Positions 1-10,872 of a stretch of DNA of 64,000 nt are shown piece by piece (the first letter of the stretch is position 1; each line of letters starts with the position of its first letter). Both the position numbers and the translations under genes were made by a program. The notes beneath the pieces were generated by a model that ran no database searches, was not told where the DNA came from, and was given only the letters and a program-made list of their open reading frames with translations. Source of the stretch: Theobroma cacao (Eukaryota; Streptophyta; Magnoliopsida; Malvales; Malvaceae); assembly GCF_000208745.1 (NCBI RefSeq), contig NC_030854.1:36990917-37054916 (forward strand). The letters run 5' to 3'.

Positions 1-305
1 GAGATCAGCCTAATCACCAAAAAAAATCCCCAATCAAGTTAACAATTTTTAAAGAACCCTCCTTTCAGTTACCCTCAAAAAGCTGTGTTGAATTTTTAAA
101 AAAAAAAAATAGAGCGAATCTTTCCAATTACCCAAAAAAATACTTATCGGAAAATAACAAAAACGCATCTTTTCAAGTGAAAAAAGGTCCAAAAGATACC
201 CAGTTGCCAGATTCCTTGTTTTCCCACCAAATTTCTCAAGTTTTCTGAGAAACTAAACAAAAGGGTATCCAGAAAGGAAGAAACTTTGAAGATTGGAAAA
301 CTCAC

Positions 306-347
306 TTGGCTTCTTTGAATTGCAGTGGCTGATTCGACAGCAGACAT
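306..347 (-). CDS. first coding exon of an unidentified minus-strand gene (partial)
   Basis: An ATG at 347 opens 14 codons (MSAVESATAIQRSQ) that run into a perfect plant 5' splice site, GTGAGT, at 305-300. The remaining exons would lie to the left of base 1, so only this exon is visible. The purine/pyrimidine-rich stretch at 348-560 could be its leader. The product cannot be recognised from 14 residues. The exon is head-to-head with the ribose-5-phosphate isomerase gene at 1089, about 740 bp away. The call rests only on the start codon, the open frame and the splice site, so it is tentative. Confidence 0.35.
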
Positions 348-1088
348 GGTTTATAACGCTAATGAGATTGCTGAGATAGAAATTTTGTTCTGAGAAGGAA
401 AAAGGCCGTTCAGAAAGAGAATAATTGGGGAGAAAGTTATTAGAGAATAGAAGAAAAAAAGAAATATTAAGACATAGGATAGTGCCGCTGCTATGCTGAA
501 TCCTAGGAAAAGACGAAACTAGAACTCGAGAAGGATCTCAAACGTTGCCGTTTAAGTACAAAGACATGTTTTTGGTCGGATTACAGAAGTACACAAGGCT
601 TAAACCAAGTTAGGTCTTGATTTCAGATGTTAATTAGTAGAAAAATCGTCAAGAGAGAGTGTTTTTTGAAAGAGGAAAAAGAAAGCAAAAGAAGAAAGAA
701 GTCTTCTTTTTGAGATATATTTGTAATTGTAGAGATCCAATCCAAATTCCCAAACCCGAATGGCCCAAAACCTCCATTAAACAAACAAAACATATTTTGT
801 CGAAAAAGAAAAAGAAATCCACCAACCAACAATATCATCTAACCAAGGGACCAACCAAACCTCAAAAGTCCCTTTTCCTATCCTAGCATCTTTAACCCAG
901 AGTTCACCTAACACAAGTAGAACAAACACAGATCAAACCAAAGCAAAAACCACCCACGAGCCGCAGCCCTTCATCAAATCAAAACCCCACAAAAGCTTGA
1001 TAGGGGAGGAAAAAGATTAAAGCATCCGAAAACACTCCAAACTCCAAAAGCTCCATTTTGCTCTTCTCCTCCTATTCATCAGAAACCA
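348..1088. other. intergenic region between divergent genes
   Basis: This 0.74-kb stretch separates the tentative minus-strand exon from the isomerase gene and should hold the promoters of both. I see A-rich and GA-rich leader-like sequence and no convincing TATA box. The short reading frames at 623-886 are low-complexity Lys/Phe-rich and overlap each other on opposite strands, so I do not call them genes. Confidence 0.4.
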
Positions 1089-1934
1089 ATGGCCTCCTTA
1101 TCCCTCCAACTCTCCTCCCTGCACCACACCTCTGCCACGCCTCTGATCCTACGCAGCACCCCTCTCAACCGACGCCCCCCAACCCAGAAACCGTTCTCCA
1201 TCAGGGCCCAATCCGCCCCAGTCCTTTCCCAAGATGATCTCAAGAAACTAGCAGCGGACAAAGCAGTGGAGTCAGTCAAGTCGGGCATGATCCTAGGCCT
1301 AGGAACAGGCTCAACAGCTGCTTTTGTAGTTGACAAACTAGGCCAACTTCTTTCAACAGGTGAACTTTCTGACATCATAGGAATCCCAACCTCGAAAAGA
1401 ACACAAGAACAAGCTGCATCACTTAACATCCCCTTAACTACCCTGAATAAGCATCCCCACATTGACCTTGCTATTGATGGTGCTGATGAAGTTGATCCTA
1501 ACCTTGACTTAGTTAAAGGCCGAGGAGGTGCACTTCTACGTGAAAAAATGGTTGAGGCAGCTTCATCTTCTTTCATTGTAGTAGCTGATGATAGTAAGCT
1601 TGTCTCAGGGCTTGGAGGGAGTGGCTTAGCTATGCCTGTTGAAGTGGTGCAGTTTTGTTGGAAATATAATTTAGTTAGGCTTGAAGGGTTGTTTAAAGAT
1701 TTGGGTTGTGAAGCAAAGTTGAGGTTAGTAGGGGATGGTAGTGAAAAGCCTTATGTAACTGATAATGGGAATTATATTGTGGATTTGTATTTTAAGAATC
1801 CAATCAAAGATGGATTTGGAGCTGGGAAAGAGATTTCTGCCTTGGAAGGTGTAGTGGAACATGGGTTGTTTTTAGGGATGGCTACTTCTGTTATTATTGC
1901 TGGGAAGACCGGTGTGGAGATTATGACTAAGTGA
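1089..1934 (+). CDS. RPI3: ribose-5-phosphate isomerase, chloroplast (RPI3-type)
   Basis: Intronless gene of 281 residues. The enzyme interconverts ribose 5-phosphate and ribulose 5-phosphate in the Calvin cycle and the plastid pentose phosphate pathway. The first ~45 residues are rich in Ser, Thr, Pro and Arg and lack acidic residues, as in a stromal transit peptide. The mature part begins near SQDDLKKLAADKAVE. Family landmarks follow in order: the phosphate-binding loop GLGTGSTAAF (~residues 74-83), IPTSKRTQEQA, the active-site run DLAIDGADEVDPN, then KGRGGALLREK, and VADDSKLVSGLG. The C-terminus ends VIIAGKTGVEIMTK, close to the usual family end, so the gene is complete. The ATG lies in a CCAATGGCC context after a C-rich leader. 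The large opposite-strand frame at 1079-1576 is a shadow. The symbol follows the Arabidopsis plastid isoform by similarity. Confidence 0.93.
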   Translation: MASLSLQLSSLHHTSATPLILRSTPLNRRPPTQKPFSIRAQSAPVLSQDDLKKLAADKAVESVKSGMILGLGTGSTAAFVVDKLGQLLSTGELSDIIGIPTSKRTQEQAASLNIPLTTLNKHPHIDLAIDGADEVDPNLDLVKGRGGALLREKMVEAASSSFIVVADDSKLVSGLGGSGLAMPVEVVQFCWKYNLVRLEGLFKDLGCEAKLRLVGDGSEKPYVTDNGNYIVDLYFKNPIKDGFGAGKEISALEGVVEHGLFLGMATSVIIAGKTGVEIMTK

Positions 1935-2021
1935 TAAGAAAGGTGTGAGAGACAGAGGTGAGGTGGAATTTTTATTTTTGTCGCTTATTGTTCCATGTTT
2001 GAGGGGGTTTCAATTTGTGTG

Positions 2022-2306
2022 GGGGGTAATTTGTTGCAAAATTTTTGGATTTTGATGTTGTGTAGAGTAATTGTAGAATGTGGAATAATTGCGGATTTTG
2101 GAAATGAAATTGAAGATCCTTGCAATGGTTTATTTTAGTTTCCATGTTAGCTCGTGGTTGTTTCTCAATTTCTTGTTTTTATTATGGGTTTTTTTATTTG
2201 ATTTTTGAGGGAATTTGTGGGGTAATTTGTTGCCGAAGTTCGGACTTTGATAATGTATAGACTAATGGTAGAATGTGGAAAATTGGCATTTGGAAATGAC
2301 CTGAAT
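2022..2306. repeat. diverged direct repeat in the 3' flank of the RPI gene
   Basis: A block at about 2022-2112 (beginning GGGGGTAATTTGTTGC, with GTAGAATGTGGA near its centre) recurs at about 2218-2306 (GGGGTAATTTGTTGCC, again with GTAGAATGTGGA). The two copies are about 90 bp long and offset by about 196 bp. This looks like an old local duplication inside the 3' UTR or just beyond it. Confidence 0.6.
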
Positions 2307-3171
2307 TGCTTGATTCTTGTATAGTTATACAGATTTTGGAATGGCCGACTTATTTCATATCAAATTTGGTTTTTTGTTTCTGAATTTCTTATGAATTAAA
2401 GTGATGAAACATTTAACTTCTAAGCGGCCATAGGAATCCAAGAGCATATAACAGGACATCTTCAGAGAGAATCTTGTGATTTAGATTTGTTGGTAGTGTC
2501 TGCCTTTGCGTTAATCATCTAAATCAAGATTAGTAGAATTGAAGACAGGGTGAATCCTAAAATTAAGAAGCCTGACTTGGTAGTCCTAAATATTGTTCGA
2601 GCGGTTTTGAGGCTGTAATAGGTTCTTTGGTATCTGCTGTTGTGTAGCAACTGTGGCCACCATCTCATCTTTTTTGACTTTTGATTAACTCTGTTTTCTA
2701 TAAATCTTACTTTAGTTAATTAGCTGAGGAGAGTGAACGACCAAGTTAAAGGCATTTTGATAAGGCTGAATTCCCTAACAGTGGCCTTAGTAGCCATACC
2801 TTTCTATAAACTCAAGATATCAATTGTCTTAGCACAGTGAAAGATAAGGGGTGCATCAGATAAGCAACTGGTGCCAGTCCTATGAGAGTAAGGATAGTTG
2901 GTTATTATTGATGAAATATGGAGCTACCAGAAATGGGGAACTTGAAAGGGAAAGGTGGAATGTTTTGCTAGACAAACACTCTAGATCCTAGTATATCTTA
3001 TATGTCATTTTTCCTCTCTTTTCTTTATCAAGAAATATTGGAAGATGGATGAATAGAGATAGAAGAATACACCAGGCTCAAACAAAGACACCAAGACCAC
3101 CTATATATTTGTAAGTTGAGCGTCTCCTTCAAACAGTAAAATGTAAATTACTCTTTCATATGGCTTGTCCT

Positions 3172-3638
3172 TAGGGATGTCAACAGGTGGGGTATCCGTT
3201 AATTTTGAGGTACCCGAACTCTAACTCTATTAAAAATCAAACACTCTAACTCTATTAACTATCTGAATAATTTGAAAATTATTACCCTAACCCTAATACA
3301 TTCTCACTACCCTATAAGTATCCTAACCCGTTTAAATACTCGATTAAATAAAAAATTATTAAAATCTTCTTCATGGGTGCTCAATTACCCAATTAACTTT
3401 TCTAATCTTATAACTTCCCTTTAGATTTATTATGTTATAAGTTTATATAAACAAATATATATTGTAATTAATAATTTTATGAGTTATAATTTTTGCAATG
3501 TTAACATAAAATAGAAAACGTAAATATGTTTATATTTAAAGTACATATATATATAAACACACGCATATAAAATTTTTTTTAATATATAAAATAGTAATTA
3601 TATTTCTTATAAATTAACACAATATATAAACTATATAT
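3172..3638 (+). mobile_element. left end of an hAT-like non-autonomous transposon, cut by a gap
   Basis: The sequence TAGGGATGTCAACAGG at 3172 matches the terminal sequence of the element at 23350 (TAGGGATATTAACGGG), followed in both by GGTATC and AT-rich DNA with GGGTA/TACCC motifs. Ends of the form (T/C)AGGGATG are typical of Ac-like hAT elements. The right end is not found. It may be lost in the N gap at 3639-3881, so the element is incomplete in this assembly. Confidence 0.4.
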
Positions 3639-3881
3639 NNNNNNNNNNNNNNNNNNNNNNNNNNNNNNNNNNNNNNNNNNNNNNNNNNNNNNNNNNNNNN
3701 NNNNNNNNNNNNNNNNNNNNNNNNNNNNNNNNNNNNNNNNNNNNNNNNNNNNNNNNNNNNNNNNNNNNNNNNNNNNNNNNNNNNNNNNNNNNNNNNNNNN
3801 NNNNNNNNNNNNNNNNNNNNNNNNNNNNNNNNNNNNNNNNNNNNNNNNNNNNNNNNNNNNNNNNNNNNNNNNNNNNNNNNN
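3639..3881. other. assembly gap (243 N)
   Basis: A run of N flanked by AT-rich, low-complexity sequence; nothing can be read. Confidence 0.99.
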
Positions 3882-4754
3882 ATTATATTCTTTTATAATA
3901 TGATATAATATTCAAATTATTTAAATATAATTAACAATCTAATAATTTTTTAATTTAAATATATTAATGTCATCATATTAATAATTAGAGTAACCATACT
4001 TTTCATATATTTGTTAGTTTTTAACAAAAAAAATTACTTGTAAAGTTGGTAAAAATTGTAAATTTTTAATTTAATTATTAAAATAATAAGAATAAAATAT
4101 TTATAAATAGTAAATACTCCCAACACCATCCCCCACCACCCCCAACCACCCTGCCGCTCCTCTGTCTCTTTTATCTCTCCCCCTTTCTTTTGGCAAGGGC
4201 AAGGCAACTACCTTTCTCACTATCACACCATTTTCTTTTGAATGGACATCTATTAATGTTGATTATTAGTCATATATGAGCATCCAGCTCCTGTCAGTTT
4301 GTTAGCTCAGCAAATTTGCATCATAAATTTTAATCATGGTGCAGCCTTAGCTTAGGCTTTTGTTGTTCTTAGCTTGAGTTCCAAGAGAGAAAATAAGAAT
4401 GATAACAAAAAGAGAAAGGGTTGGGACTTGGGATGGGGCGGCCAGGACAGGTTTAGATTAGGGACAGAACAATTTGGTGCATAAGACAAAATAGTTTTAT
4501 GACAAACAACCAAACAAAAAGGGGTATATTATATACTAAAAAATAATCATTATAGAGTTCTCTACACAACGATCATCCCTCACAATGCCCCACTTTTTTT
4601 TTTTTAACTTATTTATACAGACAGAAAACAACATATAAGAATAAGACAGAATAATAATCAAATCAACAATGCATCAAATATCTGAGTATAATGGACTCTC
4701 GTATGATAACACTAAATGCTGGTGAGCTGAGGGTCTGATTTATTTTCACACATC

Positions 4755-6254
4755 CTACTTCCAAAGAACCATAGCCATGGACATCATCAAAACAGCCACC
4801 CAGTGAAGCTTCCCTGGCAGGAATGTGTAAGCTGAAAAACAAGATACAGAGCACGAAAGATCAGAGTTTGAAATAGAACAGATGTCATTCATTTGTTTTT
4901 AGTCAAAATTTCTATATGAATGAGAAGCTTTAAGTCAATTTTGTACAAATGTTAGGCATTTAAAACGCAAGTAGTCTTTAGTTGAAAAAAGCAGCTAAAG
5001 TTTAAAAAGGTTAAGGGGTTGAAAACAGATCCTGGATTTGACTTATTTTGTCAAGCAATGGTTTGCTGTACACGAAATCAGAAATCTTCATTCACCAGGC
5101 TTAATTTTTTTGTTTGGTTTTTCGAGTAATCAAGGGATGGAGGAGGAAAACTATGTTGTTGATATCAAATTTTCATAACTTTATTGATATATTTGAGAGG
5201 TCGCGCCCTCAATGAAAGACTCCGTAACATAAGTTAACCGATAAGGGTGTGTGTGCCTTGATGCTTAATAAGATTAAAGAGTTTACAGTCAATTCACCTT
5301 TTCCACCATCTGGTGTTGATGTTTGATCTGCAACTGTAATCCCAAGGCGGGAGCAATCGGATCCAAGTGTACCTTAGAAACCAAAAACCATGAGTTTAAT
5401 CAGTTTCTATAAATTTGTTGCTCTTGAACTTTTATAATGTTTCACCAAAGATTTCATGTTTGAGTTCTTACATTGGCTGTAGCAGGGGAAGTATGTTTTG
5501 TTGAGAAGATTAGAATAGCCAGGTCTGCATTCACATACGTGCTTGTATGTTGCTGTTTTGTTGCATGTGCCTTCTCCACAGTAAGTCCAGTAGCAAGCTA
5601 TTAAATCAACCACAAATAACAAAGATCAGAGAACTGGTAGTAAGAAGCTGAAAACTATGGCTGATTTGAGTAAATGATAGTTGAGAGGCTGTCAAGCTGA
5701 TTACGATCAAAGAAAGATGAATTGTGAGGAACTTCTTTCTCAGGTACTGGAGGAGGAGCTGGCTGGCAGGAGTAATCAAGAGTACCTGCAGGTATCAGAA
5801 GCTTGCTTGATCAGTGATCACTTTCTAAATTGAATCTGCGATAGTTAGAAGAAACAGATGAAGAGGAAAATCTTACAGTTTGGAATCACGCATGGTAGAA
5901 ACCTAACATCATCATTGTCATCATCGTCTCTAGTTCTCTTCCAACCAGCATCACACTCACAGATGTAGTTCAAAGGGTAGCTTATGTCTGCTTTGCATGT
6001 TCCTTTTCCACACTCAACTTCATCACACAACCTATCTGTTTTTCAACAAACCAAATTACACCAATTAGTATATCAGATGCTATACTTTTCATTGAAAACT
6101 TCATTTCCATCTGTACAAGATTGACAAGGAGAGGAGATGGGGAGGTACCATAGAAAGGAGCCAGGGCAGGCGATAAGTCACCATCTCCTTTAGCAGCTAT
6201 AGGAAACAAAACCAGAAGCAAAGCTGTAAAAGCAAAAATTTTGTAGGATGCCAT
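4755..6254 (-). CDS. secreted protein with two EGF-like modules and GPI-type tail
   Basis: Six exons rebuilt by hand: 6254-6149, 6035-5877, 5785-5705, 5597-5472, 5372-5298, 4831-4755. All introns are GT-AG and the total is 207 codons. Residues 1-22 (MASYKIFAFTALLLVLFPIA...) are a signal peptide. Two Cys-rich modules follow with the same spacing: CDEVECGKGTC...CECDAGW (exon 2) and CYWTYCGEGTC...CECRPGY (exon 4). Each ends in a (L/F)PC...C group. A Pro-rich linker (QPAPPPVPEKEVP) lies between them. The last exon encodes a hydrophobic tail, HWVAVLMMSMAMVLWK, which suggests a GPI-anchor signal or a terminal membrane segment. Similar small plant proteins are described as neurogenic-locus-notch-like; their role is unknown. 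An in-frame ATG 12 codons upstream (6290) was not chosen because the signal peptide starts cleanly at 6254. The acidic run DDDDNDD interrupts the first module. Confidence 0.8.
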
Positions 6255-7080
6255 TTTCTGCAAGGAGAGAAAGGCAGATCGTACTTCCAACAGGAGAAAG
6301 TGAAGCTAGTGTCTTGTTAAAGGGATACTTATATAAGTTAACAAAGATTGAAAATTTCTTTGCCACCAAACATATATTGAAAAAAAAGAAATAAGAAAGA
6401 CTTGAAATTGTGACATTATTAAAGAATTCTTCATATGGTAAAATCAAAGAAACTATTATTTTTACTTAGTAGAAGCTTCTGCAGCCTGGAAGATCAATTC
6501 AATATACTTAAAATAGTACCCATTTTCTTCTGTTTGAATATTGATTATATTCTTTTAATAAATTTTAGTTTTGATTAGGTCTTTCTATTCAATCTTATTG
6601 GGTTGTTTACTTATAAATAATATGTGTGATAACATGATGTATATGATCAAGTCATATGCAGGCCCTATCATATCTTTGTACTGTTGCTTTCGTTAGTTTC
6701 TTTAAGGTAATTTCCCCTTGAACTAGCATGTCATTTTACACATATATTTTGGCATAGCTTAAACTTGATGAAGGGGATTGCTATGCAACCAAATGTCAAC
6801 AGAGATTGCGGTCTCGGTTGGCATTCACAGAATACAAGATAGAAGTTTCCAACCCTCACAACTTCACAATCAAACATGAAGTCCTCTCCCCCTCTCTCTG
6901 TCTCCGTCCCTCCTCCTTATAAGAAAAAGTTTAAAGAAAGTCTGGATATGCCAAGAAAAAGTTTAACAACATGAAAGACAAAGAATGGTTCATGGTTAGT
7001 TCTTCACTTCTGTGAGGATGAAACACAGATAGATTACTGATATTAGTCATCAGCCAGCATGTCCCCATCTTCCTTTTCCC

Positions 7081-7160
7081 TTTCTTTGTCTGGGGTCATA
7101 TGATTCTGATCATCAAAATGTTTCTTTGTCTGGGGTCATATGATTCTGATCATCAAAATG
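7081..7160. repeat. perfect tandem duplication, 2 x 40 bp
   Basis: The unit starting TTTCTTTGTCTGGGGTCATA occurs at 7081-7120 and again, without a mismatch, at 7121-7160. Perfect identity points to a recent event or an assembly artefact. Confidence 0.95.
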
Positions 7161-8589
7161 TTATTCATCTGAATTTACAGGAAGGGACAGAGCCTGAATA
7201 AGTTTTCAGGTTGCCACCATCCAGAAACTCAAGACTCTTTAACACAAACAATTTTGTCAAAGCTGAGGTTCTAGAAGTGCTCCCTCTGCCTAATCCTCTT
7301 AAGCTTAGAAAGTCAAATTTCATAACTGGTGGGCCTTAAACTTAAATATAAAAACAATAATCACAAGACAAATGTGACAATTAGAATAAGAAAATGTTAA
7401 GGGTAGGTTCTAGAGATGTTGCTTAAGTTTGCTTGTCATGCCACGTTTACAAGTTATATTTCATTTCATAAGCATGAGAAATGGCAAATGAAAATATGTG
7501 TTCTTTCATCATCAAAGCTCCAATAACAAGCCCTTTCCCCCATTCCATGCACTCCAATTATTTAATTAGCTTTCTTTTACCCTTTCTATTTCTTACTTAA
7601 AAAGATTAGGTGAAGACTTATGATTTCTAGTCAAGAGTTTAGAGTTTATTTTTATATATTTTGGGTACATAGTCAAAAACTTAAAGAGTATAATATACAT
7701 CCTGAAACGTATACAGCTTTGCTAGCTCTGGATTTGAACATTTTTTAATTTATTCTATTGATTTGGAAGAATTAAAATTTGGGTAGAATTAAGATTGTCA
7801 AATTTTTCTTTGCAATGTGTTTTTCTTGTATATACAGCTTCAAGTCACAGTATGCCACCACATTACAAGTTAATTTTCTTGTAAGTTATGTAATTGCAAA
7901 GAAGAGGTCAGGCAAATATATATATATATGTATAGTATATTAGGGGAGAAAACAACATTCAATTCAAAGTCAAAACAATTACTATAAATTAGAAAAATCC
8001 CAAGAAGGGTATGATGTTGTACCTGTTCCTGGTGAGAGGCTTGGTCTTTTCCAACTCCATTAGCTTATGCCTTCATACTGGAAGAACCAATCAAGATGTT
8101 ACCAAGGTCCTTTGAAGTGATGATATGATGCAGAAACAAAAGAGGAAACAAAAAATAAAGAGTGTAGTATTAGTCTAGAATCTTTCCATGGTAATGGGAA
8201 TTCATAGATATTTGAACAGATTTGATTCGAAATTAAATAGAATAATTATTCAGTAGAAATAAAATAAAATAATTATTATATAGTTTAGTTCATGAAATGA
8301 GATAAGATTCAAATTGTTATTATGATTTATTTTAATATTTGATTAATAAAAATAACTTTAAAATAATCAATAATAAAATGACAAAATTACTTTTTATTAT
8401 AACAGAATTTATTTTTATCAAAAACAAAAATACCCTTTGTTATAATTTAGTAAAATTTATGTAAAGGACTAAATTACTCATTACTATAATTTAATAATAT
8501 TTTTATTTTTTAATCTTTTAATTTTTAATTTCATTAAAAATTTTAAAAAATGATTTATTATTAATTTATTACTATAAATTTTATTTTTA

Positions 8590-8890
8590 TTTTATTTTAT
8601 TTTTTCTTCTTTTCTTTTCTTTTTCTCATATTCGTCGCTAGCCATCGGAGAAGCAATCAGTGACATTAGAGCGGCCAATGCCAGATCCGCACTCCAACAT
8701 CGTCGTGGTTTCTTCGATGGCCCATGATGGAGACCTAGGTAATGACAACGATAGAGGACAACAGTGGCTGTGGAGGAGAACAGCTTCAAGCTTGCTTAGA
8801 AAGGGGAAGGGTGAAAGGCAGACCACGAAGAAAGAGAAAAATGGGAAAATGATGAAAGAAAAACTTTTTATAGGATTAAGGTTGTAATTA
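8590..8890. other. GC-richer island in AT-rich DNA, probable transposon remnant
   Basis: A 300-bp block with balanced composition sits inside DNA that is largely A and T for more than 300 bp on either side. It starts after a T-rich tract (TTTTCTTTTC) and carries overlapping open frames on both strands (to 65 and 75 codons) with no recognisable domain. The arrangement (AT-rich arms with AATAATTATT motifs, T/C-rich tract, GC-rich core ending in an A-rich tract) resembles the element at 21249-22444. No terminal repeats were found, so it is not called a gene or a defined element. Confidence 0.3.
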
Positions 8891-10410
8891 TTTTCAATGA
8901 ATAGGGATATTTTTATCTAAAAAATTTTAGATTACAATAAAATTTTTACAAATTAATACTTAATAAATTAATAATTTTAATTAAATAATATTTATTTACC
9001 GATCTCAATTTGAGATGAACGTGATAAATTAATAATTTATTAAATTTATAAAATAATATTTTTTTTAAAAACACATAAATCTCATTTAATATATAAATTA
9101 ATAATCTTTTATTACATCAAAATTATATACATACATAACTCAATTAGAAAATCTTTGTAAATATGATTTCAATATTACTTATTTCTTCTTAAAATTGATG
9201 TCTTTTTAAACCTTATCTTTAACTTTTCTTAATGTATAAGAAGCTCTATTCTCATATTTTAAGAAAAATTTATACAATATGATTATTGTTTTGAGTGTAT
9301 CTTTGCATGAGATCGGTTCCAGTACAGAACTATTATCTTCAACTTCATCTTTTTTGTCATTTCTTACAACGTTTTTAATAATTTACTTATTACTAATAAT
9401 GATAATTCGTAATTTGGTAATTAGATAATATTCATATAATCATGATACATAATATATATATATATATATATATTAAATTCAATATTTAAAAAAAATAAAG
9501 AATATCTTGATAAGTTAATTTTTATTAATTAATATATAAATTATTAATTTATTAATTTATTGATTAAATAATATTTTAATTAATTAATAAATTTTTATAA
9601 TTTTAAAATATTAATTTATAGAGGCTTTATTATATTCCATTAGGCATGGAAGGACTCATAACAAGGGAAGTGAAAATGACTAAGCTCGTTTATTAGGATT
9701 ATGAAAGAATAAGGTAACATATATACCGTTAGTTCTGCATTAGTAATATAACAGAAAACTAACCATTAAAGAAACATCTCTTGAGTTGGAAAGTCATGCA
9801 TTAGGTATTTTCTGACTTTTGTTGACTTTTCTTGATATCATACTCAATCAAATTTATTTTATTGGAATATAAAATATAACATGAAGGATTTTATTATTAG
9901 TGATTATTTATGGAAAATTTAAATCATTTTTTTATTTTAATTTTCCATGTACACTTAATGTTTTCGAATATCGATAAATTAATAAAAAATCATGATCGTG
10001 GCACGAGAACACTTTTTCAAGTAAATTATATTTTCATTGATAATATAAAAGATATGAATATGCTAATGCTACAAAATATGTTCTACAAACCTTATTTTTC
10101 TTTCTACTATTTTGAAACCTATTTGTAAGCTTTTTTTTTTTATTTAAAATCATTGTAAAAGATTTTATTACTATTTTTTTGTTTAATGGCCTCATAAATG
10201 CTAATTTTTTTATATATTTTTTTTCAATTTGTACTGATTTTGATTCGTTAATTGACTTATATATTTTTAAAAAACACAATTGAAAAATTCTAACTCAAAA
10301 CAATGAAATCATAAAAAGTGGAAAAATATAAATATTTAAATGAAAATCAAGACACTCATTGATCTATGCATAATCCTTATCTAAAGAGCAAACTTTGAAT
10401 ATTTCTTTTC

Positions 10411-10647
10411 CTAATTATAAAAAAAAATACAATGAAGACAAAAGAATCCCATTAAAAAATGAAATTAACTTTAAATTCAACCCTAATTATAAAAAAAAAA
10501 TAAAGATGACCCATTAGAAAATGAAATTACCTTTAAATTCAACCCCAATTGTAAATCAACCCTAAATATAAAAAAAAATGAAGATGATCCATTAGAAAAT
10601 GAAATTAACTTTAAATTCAACCCTAATTATTAAAAAAATGAAGATGA
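10411..10647. repeat. tandem array of ~70-75-bp units
   Basis: Three to four diverged units share CCTAATTATAAAAAAA, GAAGATGA(T/C)CCATTA, AAAATGAAATTAACTTT and AAATTCAACCC. The last unit is truncated. This is an A-rich minisatellite with no coding potential. Confidence 0.75.
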
Positions 10648-10679
10648 TTGACATCCTAGACTTCATCCAATATCAGAGA

Positions 10680-10872
10680 TTCTAGAATGGCAACAAATAC
10701 AAGCCTAAAGGACTGAAAATAGCAGAACCTATGATTCCCGCAAAAGCGCTTAGTTTCCATTGACTCCAATTTCTTTCCGTACAAAGGGCAACTACAGCAC
10801 TCTGTATTGATCCCACGCACGTTAAAGCGGTGCTTGAATTAAGGTAAGGGAATCTCACACTTATCTTAACCT
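10680..10872 (-). pseudogene. WAT1-related (nodulin MtN21/EamA-type) transporter fragment
   Basis: Read on the minus strand, about 50 codons resemble one exon of plant WAT1-related membrane transporters, with the family-like run SSTALTCVGSIQSAVVALCT followed by ERNWSQWKL. The segment ends in SAFAGIIGSAIFSPLGLYLLPF, similar to the next family segment but out of register. No other exon of such a gene is seen nearby, and intact family members have about 350-400 residues. I infer a relic of a lost or transposed copy. Confidence 0.55.

Larger units (their letters stand above)
1935..4754. other. 3' flank of RPI gene, intergenic, with assembly gap 3639-3881
   Basis: After the isomerase stop codon a T/G-rich 3' UTR-like region contains a diverged direct repeat (separate entry). 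At 3172 an hAT-like transposon end begins. From about 3300 the DNA becomes extremely AT-rich and runs into 243 N. The stretch 4100-4700 has pyrimidine-rich and A-rich sequence and is the downstream flank of the EGF-like gene. No other gene is visible. Confidence 0.5.

Noticed and set aside
1079..1576. 165-codon open frame opposite the isomerase gene
   Set aside because: It is a shadow of a GC-richer, real coding region; it has no domain and the plus strand carries clear family motifs.
3280..3330. CCCTAACCCTAAT motif resembling telomere repeat
   Set aside because: Only two imperfect units occur, inside an hAT-like element end; it is not an interstitial telomere array.
8592..8887. Short genes on both strands in the 8.6-8.9 kb island
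   Set aside because: Mutually overlapping frames, no domain, and a layout that fits a transposon core better.
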